NCBI GenBank assembly: GCA_020744425.1
Contig: JAGMUV010000018.1
Location: 1,474,280-1,538,279, forward strand
DNA from: Dactylonectria macrodidyma
Taxonomy: Eukaryota > Ascomycota > Sordariomycetes > Hypocreales > Nectriaceae
DNA: 64,000 nt
Direction of reading: 5' to 3'
Made by a program: the position numbers and the translations under genes. How positions within the stretch are numbered: position 1 is the first letter of the stretch; the number at the start of each line of letters is the position of its first letter. The notes beneath the pieces are model-generated. The model made no database searches. It had not been told where the DNA came from and saw nothing but the letters and a program-made list of their open reading frames with translations. This document shows, piece by piece, positions 34,188-45,327 of the stretch.

Positions 34188-35864
34188 ATGACAGGTCTTT
34201 CGGCTTTTTTTCGAGATACACCCTTGGGCCAACTTGTCCGTTGGGCAACCAAACGCCACATCCTCAAATACCCAGATGAACAGCCAGGCTTCAAGTTGCC
34301 AGAACGGTACCATGACACGTCGAGGAGTCAAAGCTCCGACCCTCCGTCGGCAGTGGAAGAAGCGCGTGAATGGCTGATAGTGGATTGGTATTCTCAAGAT
34401 GATGAGGAAAATCCACAAAATTGGTCGGCGTGGAAAAAGGCCTACCTCCACATCACCATCAACATTTACACTTTTGCAATCTACATGTCGTCCTCGATCT
34501 ACACGCCAGCCGTGCCTGAGCTTATGAGAATATACGGCATCTCCACCACCACGGCTTCATTGGGTCTCGGTCTTTACGTCCTCGGGTACGGTCTTGGGCC
34601 TTTGGTTTTCGGGCCTCCATCCGAGATTGCTGCCATTGGACGCAATCCGGTATACGTCACAACATTACTCCTCTTTGTTATCTTGTCAATTCCAACCGCC
34701 TTGGCCGACAACATCCCTGGCTTCATGATCTTGCGCTTCCTTCAGGGCTTCTTCGGCTCGCCAGGCTTGGCGAATGGGGGTGGTTCCATTGGTGACGTTA
34801 CAGCCCCTCTGGCCATGCCGTATGCGCTGTACCTCTGGGCGTTTTTCCCTCTAGCTGGACCCTCTGTCGGCCCTATGGTTGCCGGCTTCAGTGTTGCTGC
34901 AAAGGATTGGCGATGGTCAATGTGGGAAATTGTTTGGATATCGAGCTTCTCCCTGGTGAACATGGTAAGTTTGGTCTTATAGGTTCCAGTCTCCACAATC
35001 CCAAATCCCAGGTTCTTGGTCTTCGGGCGTGTGCTGTCACTAACCTTTTTAAAGCTGCTTCTCCCCGAAACATCGGCCTCGAATATTCTTCATCGTCGCG
35101 CTGCTCGTCTCCGTGCGTTGATGAATAATCCAAACTACAAATCGCAGTCGGAAATTACGCAGCAGCATCTCTCTGCTTCAACCATCGCCCGCAACTCGCT
35201 CATGATTCCGTGGAAAATCAACCTCTTGGACCCTTCCGTGCTATTTACAAGCCTATACTGCGGTTTCGTTTACGCCATCTTCTACTCATTCTTTGAGGTG
35301 TTTCCTCTAGTTTATGTGGACATGTACGGCATGAATTGGGGAGAGATGGGGCTTATCTTCATGTCCGTTCTGATTGCAGTGGTTGTCGCTGGTGGGCCAT
35401 ATCTTGCATTCATCCATTTTGTTGTCAATCGCGCAGTGCGTGAAGGTCGACAACTGGAGCCCGAAGTCCGGCTGATCCCCGCTGTCTTTGCCAGTTTCTT
35501 CGTCCCCAGTGGCCTCTTTTTGTTTGCTTGGACCGCCCGACCGGATATTCACTGGATTGTTCCGAGCATCGGTGTGATGTTTTCCAGCGGCGGTGTCTGC
35601 ATCATCATTCAGAGCATCTACGTCTATCTCTCTCTTGCATATCCGCAATACGCAGCCAGCCTTCTAGGCGCAAACACCTTCTGCCGTGCAGCCATGGCTC
35701 TAGCGGCAGTGCTATGGAGCTCACCCTTGTACAAAGCGCTCGGAGTAGCAAAGGGAACGAGCCTACTAGGCGGGCTATGCGCTGGATGCATCATTGGCGT
35801 CTTTGTGTTGTGGTCGAAAGGAGGAGCTTTGAGAAAGCGGAGTCGATTTGCCGTTGCAGAATAG
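34188..35864 (+). CDS. Major facilitator superfamily drug:H+ antiporter (DHA1-like)
   Basis: Exons 34188-34964 and 35055-35864, 528 aa. The intron ends at CACTAACCTTTTTAAAG (a good branch site next to the acceptor). The more obvious CAG at 35009-35011 would shift the frame. A hydrophilic N-terminus (NPQNWSAWKKAY) leads into 12 predicted membrane helices: SSIYTPAVPELMRIYGIST, LGLYVLGYGLGPLVFGPPSE, RFLQGFFGSPGLANGGGSIGD, then LLLPETSASNILHRRA in the central loop. These are signatures of fungal multidrug exporters such as the Flr1/caffeine-resistance group. Located at the plasma membrane, exporting fungicides, plant compounds or metabolites by proton antiport. The substrate is unknown. Confidence 0.9.
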
Positions 35865-36083
35865 TAGAAATCATGCCCTGAAATTAGACAGACTCAGGTT
35901 TTCAAGGAATACGACAATGTATCCAGTTATGTACCCTTTTCTAGCGGTCGGTAATGCAACAGATTCAGTCCTTTATGGACACCGTAACAACTCAAGGTAC
36001 ACTTGAGGCTGTGAGATGTGGGGAATTGATATGCATTTATGGCCTACCTCTCAATAATTGCCGCCACGGGTAAAGTAATTACA

Positions 36084-36851
36084 TCAAAATACAAGTCTCT
36101 TTTCTCCTCTTTTCTCCCGCCAGTAATTTGTCGCCTCTAACATCTCCCAACACCCTTCTAACAATGCACCCCACTTCTTCAAAAAGAGTTCGCTCACTTC
36201 CCAACCCCGCGGATCCCACGGCTCTCCCCAAATGATGAGTGCTGCCTTGTCTTTAACACCACCATCAGTAACTTCCACCATGTCGTAGCACAGCTCATCC
36301 TCATCGATGGGATCATCGTTTGAGATGGCCGCCAGGAGATTGTCTCGAAGTCGAGGCACCGGAAACAAGTCGATCCAGGGGTGGTGGGCAATGGAAAGCT
36401 GCATTTTCGTCGGACGAAGAGACTGGGGACCGTCAAACAATGGCAGCCTTGATGTTTGCAATGTGTGTTCACCCAATCCAGGTCCCTGCAGACAGTAGGG
36501 AGATTCGCCGTCGCAGAGCAGCCATTCTTCAGAAACCCCTAGGGCTGTAGCATTGCGGGAAAGGGCGTAGAAAATATTGACTCCCATCAACATTGGGAGG
36601 TTGCCAAGGCAATGAGCCCCTGCCATGTATTCAGAGTAGGCTTGTTGTGCAAAACGCCGGATCATTGCCTGTTTGTCTTGGCCTTGCAGGCCACAAACCA
36701 ATCGTGGTGGCCTGTCGTCTTGGTAGCCATGCTGTCCATGGCTGCCCAGCGATTGTCTCACTTGTAACGAGGGATGTTTGCCATGGGTTGCTATAGGCGC
36801 CAGTAATGCAGGGATACTGCAGTTTCTTGAGGCAGCCGATTTCAGTTCCAT
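36084..36851 (-). CDS. DUF3425 protein (bZIP-type regulator C-terminus), N-terminus uncertain
   Basis: A 255-aa frame whose second half is a clear DUF3425 domain: HHPWIDLFPVPRLRDNLL, then IIWGEPWDPRGWEVSELFL and LLEGCWEMLEATNYWRE. In fungi this domain usually follows a bZIP DNA-binding region. Here no basic-leucine-zipper is visible before it; the first 60 residues look unstructured. The frame opens to a stop at about 36898, and a CTTCCAG acceptor lies just upstream of the ATG, so an earlier exon may carry the real N-terminus. It may be a nuclear regulator, or a DUF3425-only protein. Confidence 0.65.
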   Translation of the reverse strand: MELKSAASRNCSIPALLAPIATHGKHPSLQVRQSLGSHGQHGYQDDRPPRLVCGLQGQDKQAMIRRFAQQAYSEYMAGAHCLGNLPMLMGVNIFYALSRNATALGVSEEWLLCDGESPYCLQGPGLGEHTLQTSRLPLFDGPQSLRPTKMQLSIAHHPWIDLFPVPRLRDNLLAAISNDDPIDEDELCYDMVEVTDGGVKDKAALIIWGEPWDPRGWEVSELFLKKWGALLEGCWEMLEATNYWREKRGEKRLVF

Positions 36852-37764
36852 GTTTCTTCTTCCTGGAAGCCGAGTAAGGTGGGAACAAGTGTCAGCTCAG
36901 CGTACATATATGGTGACGAGCGATGTATACAAGAGTAGTACTAACGGCGAGCCCTTTGATTCAGCCGATTCTGCAATTTTCTTCTTTGAGCCGTGCTCGT
37001 CACACCAGTCCAATCATCGGCAATATCACGAATTTCTCCACGCTGTGGCATCGGCTGTAGTGGAACGAGCACGCGATTCTGGCCGAGTTGATCCATCACG
37101 TTTCAGGGACCACAAGGGTTGGCAGGGCAAAGGGTACAGAAACAAGAGTGATGCTATCACTCCAACTCGCTCTGCGTTTGTTGGCGTACATATTTATGCA
37201 GCCTGCTGACGGCGGGGCCTGATTTCTTCTCCGCAACACCGGACTGCACTGACTCGTAATGGGAACATCCTGGGCAGACAATTCAGGGCCGAGACGCCTG
37301 AACCTCGGATGTGGCGTGTGTAAGCGAGTGTCTCGTTTGTCTCTTTCGTCGCTTTTATCTCAAATGGTCTCACTTTAGTAATAGCTCAACTGCGTAATAT
37401 TTTCTATCAAGTTGATGACATGCTCAATTTCTGTTGCCAAACCATCCCTCACCGACTCCTCTTCTTGGTCAAATCTCTCTTCACCGTTGCATCTTCTTCT
37501 GCATCGTGGCTTGACCATGACGTATCAGTCGCATCGCCAACCCCTGCAAACAGAGCGGGTCAAGTGTCAGCAAGTTGCATTAGTGCCATCCACACCAAGC
37601 CTACATCGGACTAGCACACATCGAAGTTCACAGGTACATCTCATAGTTATCTACTCCGTCCTCTGCAGCTCATAAAGCCCAGTGTTTACGATCGTCAACT
37701 TCGTATTTATCATCTTCGTTCATTACTTTTACAGAGCGCAAACTTTAGTAACTATGACTTAGAA
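36852..37764. other. Intergenic, possible missing 5' exon of the DUF3425 gene
   Basis: About 0.9 kb between the start of the DUF3425 gene and the 3' end of the LPMO gene. I looked here on the minus strand for a bZIP basic region and did not find one. The other frames are short and unconvincing. Confidence 0.4.
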
Positions 37765-38850
37765 CTAAAGACACTGGGAGTAGTAGGGGTTTATGACTTG
37801 GCATGTTGAGCCCCACGCACACACTGTTGGCCCCGTGTAATCCTTTCCACCACATTGACTGTACTTTGGCAGCCCTCCACTTATTGGCCCACAGACAATA
37901 CCCTCAGTCGACGTTGCAGGCTTGGTGCTCGACGAGGTAGTCGTCGTTTTAAGCGTAGTGATCCCACCGCCAGCTAATTTGGTCGAAGTCGATTTGGTAC
38001 CCGAAGTCTGAGATGTGGTTGTGGTAGCTGGATTGTGACCTGGGATCGTGGCGCTGGACGTAACAGAGGCACTCGTGATGGCTTGCGCAACCGTAGAGGG
38101 GAGGCCAGAGACAAGAGTTGGGCCAGGGATAGTGTATGACAGCGGAGTTGTATAGAGGTTGAAGAGAATTCCAGGGTCATTGGACTTGTACAACGATGTA
38201 CCTTTGACGCCAGCCGGAGCCAGGGAGCCACCCCCAGTGACTTTGATGTTAAAACACTGTGGATAGTTCTGGGCACCGTTCGGCTGACCACTGCCGTGAA
38301 GAGCAATGATCTCGTGTCGAAGAACATAGTTTCCGGCAGCCAGGTTGCTAGGGATCTGAACTGTCCAAGAAAACGCGTTTGCAACAAGGACATCTGCAGC
38401 CCACTTGCCGCTCTGCAGCGACATGTCAATCAGACCACCAGCACTGATCTTGAAGAACTCCAATTGTGTCTTGTCTGCATCTTCGCAGTTACCCGGACAT
38501 CTTGCCAGGTAGTCAATGACAGGTCCCTTGTGAGACTCAGGCCATGTGTTCCACTTCAGGTTGATCTTGTCGCCTGCCTGCACAGTGACATGACCACGAG
38601 CTGCTTTAGCACCCTTATGACAGATGATATCAGGCTCGCCGAAGCTGTTAGGCTCAACGTAGCCGTTGTCGGTAGCGCCGTTGGTCCAACCAACTACTGC
38701 GTCATGGTTGGGATTCCACGAGAAGGCGGGAGCATCATAGCCTCGGTATGCAACGCCGTTGGTAATGAGCCAGTCAACATGTCCATGAGCAGAAACATTA
38801 AGAGCACAAGCTGCCAAAACAAGAATTGAAGATATTTTTCTCGCTGCCAT
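37765..38850 (-). CDS. AA9 lytic polysaccharide monooxygenase with CBM1
   Basis: Single exon, 361 aa. The signal peptide ([21 protein letters not shown]) leaves His22 as the new N-terminus (HGHVDWL), as the copper histidine brace requires. The second copper histidine is His107 in [14 protein letters not shown]. The second-sphere His185 ([10 protein letters not shown]) and Gln194 and the axial Tyr196 (QNYPQC) are present. A Ser/Thr-rich linker (about 255-325) precedes a C-terminal CBM1 ([26 protein letters not shown]) with its paired cysteines and aromatic face. The enzyme oxidatively cleaves cellulose or hemicellulose outside the cell with reductant and O2/H2O2. Everything needed for activity is visible. 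A TATA-like TATATTTAG lies roughly 215 bp upstream on the minus strand. Confidence 0.96.
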   Translation of the reverse strand: MAARKISSILVLAACALNVSAHGHVDWLITNGVAYRGYDAPAFSWNPNHDAVVGWTNGATDNGYVEPNSFGEPDIICHKGAKAARGHVTVQAGDKINLKWNTWPESHKGPVIDYLARCPGNCEDADKTQLEFFKISAGGLIDMSLQSGKWAADVLVANAFSWTVQIPSNLAAGNYVLRHEIIALHGSGQPNGAQNYPQCFNIKVTGGGSLAPAGVKGTSLYKSNDPGILFNLYTTPLSYTIPGPTLVSGLPSTVAQAITSASVTSSATIPGHNPATTTTSQTSGTKSTSTKLAGGGITTLKTTTTSSSTKPATSTEGIVCGPISGGLPKYSQCGGKDYTGPTVCAWGSTCQVINPYYSQCL

Positions 38851-40138
38851 TTCGAGTGTGGTTCTGCGTAGGCCGCTTTGGAAGGTGGGAAAAGAAGCAA
38901 AGAGCTGTTTCCAGGGTTGAACCAGTCGTCAGTTTAGCACGAAACAAGAATATAGGGAGAACGAGATACGATACACATATCCTAATGATGGAGTGCTGAA
39001 ATCTGGTGACGGAGAGCTATTCTATATCGATGGGAGATCTAAAGCACCAGACTGTCCTCTAAATATATCATTACCCTTTTGATGCCAAGGAGGCACGGAA
39101 TGGCTGATTGGAACGCGGCACGGTCCAGACCCCCAGCCCGTGCCACCACGTTTTCAAAACCATGTGTTATGGGAAGGCCGAGACAAATACAAGACTTGGA
39201 TTCCTCTATCCGTTCCACAGTTCATCGGATGTTTCGCTTCTTGGCCAATTACTAGCCTTATCTCTGTATACGCGTCCGACTTGGTTTCGACAATAGCGAG
39301 AATGATGTTACAAAACAACAATACACGTGGGTTAAACAAGCTAATATTCGCAAGACATGAAATGCTTCAGCTGACACGATAGCTCGAGTAGCTTCTGCCG
39401 AAAGGTCTTGTGGCTTGCAAAGGTGAAAGTCGCGACACGTAGCACAATGCCGGTCATCAGATCATTAGCGTTTGGACACTGACAATACTCAAGAATTTGC
39501 TTTACATGTCTTGCGGTCCCGGGAAACAGGCGTAAGAGAGTTTGAGCTGGTCACATACCATGCAAAAGCCTGAGTACCCTTATTCATGGTGCCAAGACAC
39601 TACTTGCCAACACATTCCTCATAACCAAGAATTTCAAGATAGCGTTTCCGATACCGCTAATTTAGTCCATGTGGCGAAACTCAAGGGATGAGACGGGACA
39701 ACTATCAGCCGAACAGTTCACTCAATTTGAGTAAATTTGCCTACAGCCTGAATATTTGGTACTTCTTCTAAGTTGGCTGTCCGCTCCGTCAAGGGCGAGT
39801 TGCTGCTATCACGAAGTCAAAAAAACACAGTTTTCTTCACATTTTAAGCATTTTTTAAACCCAATGCTTTCACAGTTGCCTAAGATCAAGCTTTTCCAGC
39901 TTATGCGAGCTAGGAAGCTTAAATCTTTGATGAATATAATGCTAGCCGGCCTTAGGAGCCGGGCCCTGAATATTTGGTACATTATATAGTTCATGCTCTC
40001 CACCTAATCTCTGAGACATGAGGCAACCGCCGGATCGATACGCACACTGGCGCATAGAAATGCGTAGAGCCACATTCACATTAATCAGTGGCATTGCATC
40101 GGAGCGAATCCTTCAATATTCGCCCCGCGCTAGGTCAC
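38851..40138. other. Intergenic, with two copies of a 16-bp word
   Basis: About 1.3 kb. Upstream (minus-strand) side is the LPMO promoter. The word CCTGAATATTTGGTAC occurs twice, near 39747 and 39967, bracketing about 220 bp that is locally AT-rich and contains AAGCTTTTCC/GGAAGCTT inverted words. This could be the footprint of a small decayed insertion. No ORF is convincing. Confidence 0.4.
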
Positions 40139-42283
40139 CTAGTGGGAAGTAGTCGTGTTCTCAGAAGATATTTGTGCTGCGTTTGTTGGTGTCTCATCAA
40201 TGGCTGGGGCCTCAAGAGTGGCTTGAATTCGATGACTGGGTAACCACCTTTCCGCGGGAATAAACCACCACGAGAAAACGGCAAAGATAGTGACGATGGC
40301 CATGATGACTGGGGCATAGTTAAGGGTTGCGCCTTCCACTGGGAAAGCGTACGGAGAATATAGGACCGCCACAACCCAACCATTCCACAATATGGCGATG
40401 GCTTGGAACGGTTTGCTGAGGCCCCCGAGGCTCCATGCTGGTTTTGGGAATTTATTGGGCGTCAAGAATAGGCGACCAATACATATCAGTCCATATGCAG
40501 CAGCTGAGGGAACTCCTGCTGCAGATACAAGGGAAGTAAAAGCAACGGATGACGGCAAGATAGTACAGGTGATGATAGAAGCGACAACCCAGACCACAAT
40601 GACTGCGTTGCGAGGTTGACCATCTTGCACACGAGACACCCAAGGGGAGAAGGGGAGCACTCCATCCCGAGCAACTGCAAACACGAGTCTTGAGGCGGCC
40701 AAGACTGCAATTGCTGTATTCTGTTGCAAGTCAATAACATATCCACATCTGATTGAAAAGTAAGCAATTGTTTAGGGAGGGGCCCATACAAACCAAAGCG
40801 CGATGATGCAAATAACGTTCATGAAGATATGCGCTCTTTCCCCAAGAATGACAGCATAAAGCGGTACAAATGGCTGAGCTCCACCAAACGAGAATAATGT
40901 CTCCGCATCGGGCTAAGACGGTCTTGTGTTAGTCTCGCAAGCAGTTTCTCAACTTGAAGTTTCGCACTTACCACGCAGAACAGAAAGAGGATCACCACAA
41001 TGAAGCTTCCAACACCACTTGTAATTGTGCTCCAGAAAATCCCTCTCGCCGCGGCAATGCTTGCGTTCTTTGTTTCCTCGGCAACATGGCCGGAAGCATC
41101 AAAGCCGATGAGAATACCTGCAGTAGCAAGATATGAAAGACACCAGTTCCAGCCCGCTGGTGCGCCAGTGCCATTGTAAGTCGTCATGAAAGCATCATGT
41201 GTCGAACGGAACCCATAGGTCTTGCTAACCGCTATAGGAAGCCAGATCAAATTGAGGAAAAAGTCCAACAGCACAGAGGCTGTAGACAAGTAGAAGATCC
41301 ATTTGAAATATCGAGCTATCCGAAGAGTAAGATTTCATCTCAAGGCAAGGCCAAAGCAGTACATACGTGGTAATAGATTCCATATAGCAGCCAATGCCAA
41401 CATGATCTCCGTACAGATCCACTGCACGGCGCGGAACTTGATGCTGGAACTATCTGATGGAAAGTCGAGATCGAACACCACAATTTCCTAGCACATGTCG
41501 CATTAGTATCACACATATAGGGATATATTCACAGCATTGATGAACATACAGAAAGCATGTAGTTGACAGCAGCTTGCGTGTTGCCTAGAATTATGTCAGA
41601 TCACTCCTTATTAGCATATGAGATTTAGACTCTTACTCGCACAGAATGTCGTCCACGCTGTCGTACTCCACCATGCAACGACGAAGCCGAATAACCTCCC
41701 TAATCGAGGGCCGCCAGCCTCTGCTGCCCATAGATAGATGGAGCCCGCCAATGGTAATGATGAGCATATCTCAGCAATCACAGCTGCCGTTATGAAGGTG
41801 AAAACGCATGTCACCAGAAAACTCGTCCTAACCAGCCATTAGTGAGTCAAGATCCCGAAAGTTTATCGATGACGGTAGCAAATACCAGTAAGCCAAGTTA
41901 CCACCAGCCGCTATTCCAGTGGAAAAGGTCACTCGCACTCCACCAATGAAATATAAAGCCGCTATTCAAGTCAGCCGACAGCTCACCTCTGCATTCATTG
42001 AGGTGTAGCTCACCAAACGTCGTCGCGAAATTATGGAAAACATTGAAAGTTCGATGCAAGACCTATTCCTGTCAATTGAGTCCTGTTCGCTGCTTTGAGA
42101 AAGAATAAAATTTACAGGCTTGTAACCAAGGTTTTCCTACATCACGACTAGTAAGTGACTGTTCAAGCGCAAGAAAAGAGGAATATTATTTACCAAAACC
42201 CGTGCGTCAGCTGCGTTGCCATCAAGTTCTGCTCCCGCCTCTGCCAGAGCGGCACCTTCTGGGGTTTGCTGCTTGTCCGTCAT
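40139..42283 (-). CDS. APC-family amino-acid/GABA/choline permease
   Basis: Ten exons, all phase-consistent: 42283-42194, 42136-42116, 42062-42014, 41961-41886, 41827-41637, 41584-41550, 41487-41367, 41315-40972, 40912-40790, 40720-40139; 543 aa. Features include a short hydrophilic N-terminus ([20 protein letters not shown]), the substrate-side helix [20 protein letters not shown], then [38 protein letters not shown] and [17 protein letters not shown]. These are hallmarks of fungal amino-acid permease 2 / GABA / choline-type transporters with 12 membrane spans at the plasma membrane. The second exon is only 21 bp, easily missed by gene finders. The exact substrate is not deducible. Confidence 0.9.
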
Positions 42284-43103
42284 TGCAGCTGATTCCTACT
42301 GGCATGAGACTGATGAGTTTGGTTGTCTCTGTTTGGAATTTTACGAGATACTTAACTCACTGGCTAGTTCCATGGTGCATGTGGGCCTGTGGCCATGCAA
42401 AGGGCCGAAATAATATGAAGGCGGTCCCCTGATTACTCATAGAGGAGAAATCTAACCGTCGTATCCAATGGGGATGCTCTCCATAGATCACGTAAAGTGG
42501 GGGTGTAAATGACGAAATCCATCACGGCTTGCGACTTGCCGAGGCAAAACCAGGGTTGATGGGTTTTGCCCAGTAAGAGACTCAATGTTATCAATTAGAC
42601 GACCCTGTGACAGTCTCGGAGCAAACCCAGGCTTTTCAAGAATTAGGCCAGATGCTAAGACTCGGAAGAGGATTGCGTCTTTGCAATCCATCATCTAGGC
42701 TGGTTCTGGTAATTAGTCCGGCGTAGAAGCAAGCCCTTTTCGGGACACACTCGTGAAAGGACATGCCAGGAACCCTGTGCGTGCGCAATACGAATTCTCG
42801 ATGTCAACATACTGGACCACGTAAGTGGCCTAGATACTAATTTATGCCAACATCACGATGCGGGCTAAGGTAATTTTATAACAAAGTGCGAAACAAAGCG
42901 CGTGGAGAACGAGGTCATAAGGTATGTTACCGTTCAGTATTTCGGTTTGGAACGGGATGAATGCATGCCGTAATTGACTTAACAGCTTGCGTGCTGCTCC
43001 CCATGTTCGAAATACTAAACTAATAATACCCTTGGTTGGGCTGGGTCTGCGCCCAGACTCCCCTTGGATCCAAGTTTGTAACCCGATTAGCAGCCAATTC
43101 ATC
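42284..43103. other. Divergent intergenic region
   Basis: About 0.8 kb between the permease (minus) and the third P450 (plus), so it holds two promoters. No ORF of note. Confidence 0.5.
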
Positions 43104-45103
43104 ATGACTCTCATTCTTGTCGCCAGTACTGTCTTCCTTGTTTTGTCTACTTTCCATATCTTCAAGGTGAGTCAGGGTATAACCAACAATTTTAACTCCA
43201 TAGCTAAGACGCCATAAGCTTTACCTTCACGCACATAAGTCACGACTGTCAGCGATTCCCAGCGCAGGGTTAGGGGCGCCTTATTCTCGGCTACTATGGG
43301 CATTCCCTCGAGAATACAGAGGAACTCTCACGCTAGATTTGCCTACCCTACACAAAAAGCTTGGTCGGCTTCTCTAATTACCACCTGGCTAGCCCCTCCA
43401 CCCACTGATCTTGCTCAGGTCCCCTCATCCAAATTGGTCCAGGAGAGGTCTCCTTCTACTCTCTAGATGTCTATGATAGGATACACAAAGTTCATAGTGG
43501 GTACCGAAAAGATCCACGAGTATATGGTCAATTCGTGCAAGATGGTCATCCAGCTCTTTTTTCGATCACGTAGGCTGGAATCTTCCACTAGTTCTTACAT
43601 CAGCTAACTCCATTCCTTGCGAAGTAATCCACGCGAACACTCCAACCGGCGAAGATTAATGGGCCAGCTGTTCAGTCGAAGCAAGATGCCAAACCTAGAG
43701 TCTTTGATGCTCCATCATGTCCATGCATTCATAAATGCGCTGGCCGAGCAAACCGAGGCCATCGATATAAACTCAGCATGCCGAGCACTAGAAGCGGACA
43801 TCATATGTAAGTAACTTCTGCCATCGCTGCTCAGTGAAAGTAAATCTCACGAGTAACCTGTAACATAGCAAATTTCTCATTCGGGAAGCCACTCGATGCA
43901 GTCGACAATTGGGCAAGGGGAAATCAATTGGCAATGGTGTCGAAGAATGACGAAAAGGCAACTCGAATGCCGATGGTGCGTACGAATTGGTGCACGAACT
44001 CACGTACATGGTATTGATTTACACAACAGCTCGCAACTTTCCCTGCAGCCTGCGAAGCATGGGAGCAGCTTGAAAACTTGGTATATCAGATGACTGGCCT
44101 TCGGTCTCCATACCGCCGTGCCTTGGACGAGTTCGACGATGTAAGAAAAGCTATGTGACCGAATGAACAAGACCTAACTGCCAGTATAGTGGACGAGGAT
44201 TTCTTGGAAGGCAGCTGTGGACTTCACGAAACCCTCACATTCACTCTTCCCAAATTTGATTCAGGTTCTTGTAAACTCCGGCCTGCACCCTGAAACCGCG
44301 CTCTCTGAAGCGAAGGAGAATCTTGGGCCTGGAACAGATACCACCTCAGGTTCCCTTGCGCACATTATGTTCGCCCTAGGGTGGAACCCTCGATACCAAG
44401 ACGAGCTCTACCAGGACTTGCTCAAAGTTGGATTCTCTACTCAAATGACCACACTAGAGAATATTCCCAGGCTTCGAGCCTGTGTTAAAGAAGGAATTAG
44501 ATGGGCAGGTACTGCAGCCGCAATGCTGCCCCGTGTTGTTCCCAACGGCGGGACGGAGTTATTTGGGAAGCAAATACCTGAAGGGGTAGGAACCTTTCTG
44601 TTTTGGTGCACCTCTCATACTATTAGTCCTTGCTTACAGACCAACAGACTGTATTGACGTCGTCGCCCATCTGGTACTTACGAGATGAGGAAGCTTTCCC
44701 TGAGCCCGAGCTTTTCGATCCCTACAGATGGATTGAAACCGATGGATCTGGATTCCGGGAAGACAATTTGAGAGATCAATACTACATCCCGTTCTCTAAA
44801 GGAACGAATAGTTGCATGGGGGTTCAGTAAGTCTCCACAGCTCAAGTCTATATACACCTTTGACATGCTAATTTCAACGCCAGTTTCTCATACTATGAGC
44901 TTTATCTCAGTGTTTCACAACTAGTCAAACATTTTCGATTCCGCTCACCGAGTTCAAATGGCACCCCAGTACGTTGCAACCCCTTGACTCAATGGCAGCT
45001 TGTCTCGATGCCCGCCAGAAAGGAATGGGTGGCTGCAGTGTTAGACAGCAGACTCCTCGTCAAATTTGAGAAGAGACATCAAGCGGATGAATTCGATACT
45101 TAA
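43104..45103 (+). CDS. Cytochrome P450 with altered heme-loop arginine
   Basis: Nine exons, phase-consistent: 43104-43166, 43240-43363, 43419-43569, 43625-43806, 43869-43975, 44030-44140, 44190-44585, 44648-44826, 44884-45103; 510 aa. The N-terminal anchor is MTLILVASTVFLVLSTFHIF, followed by a short hinge (IPSAGLGAPYSRLLWAF). Early signatures are GPLIQIGPGEVSFYS and REHSNRRRLMGQLFS. The I-helix is LGPGTDTTSG and the K-helix is EGIR. The heme loop reads PFSKGTNSCMG with Cys434. The usual arginine of FxxGxRxCxG, which pairs with a heme propionate, is Asn432. The rest is well conserved, so the gene may be functional with a relaxed heme loop or may be losing function. Several acceptors are AAG or TAG rather than CAG. 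Confidence 0.85.
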
Positions 45104-45327
45104 TTTGACTCAAAGTCAGATGGTTATCTCAAGTACTTACTGCTTGAAGGTGCAAAGGATTATTCGATCAGCAGGATTCTATGTCACGATATTTTGACAC
45201 TATTTGCAAGAAATGGAAGGACTAAAGTTCAGTCTGTCGATGTAGCACTACTAGATCATCCCAATACCTTATTTAACTGAGGTTGTGGATATGAGATTGT
45301 TCAATGAATGACACGCGCGGGGCTTTC

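Noticed and set aside
35010..35012. CAG at 35009-35011 as acceptor of the MFS intron
   Set aside because: It throws the conserved LLLPETSASNIL region out of frame; the AAAG at 35051-35054 behind CACTAAC keeps it.
10528..45103. A secondary-metabolite cluster
   Set aside because: No backbone synthase in the window; P450s and a transporter alone are not enough to call one.
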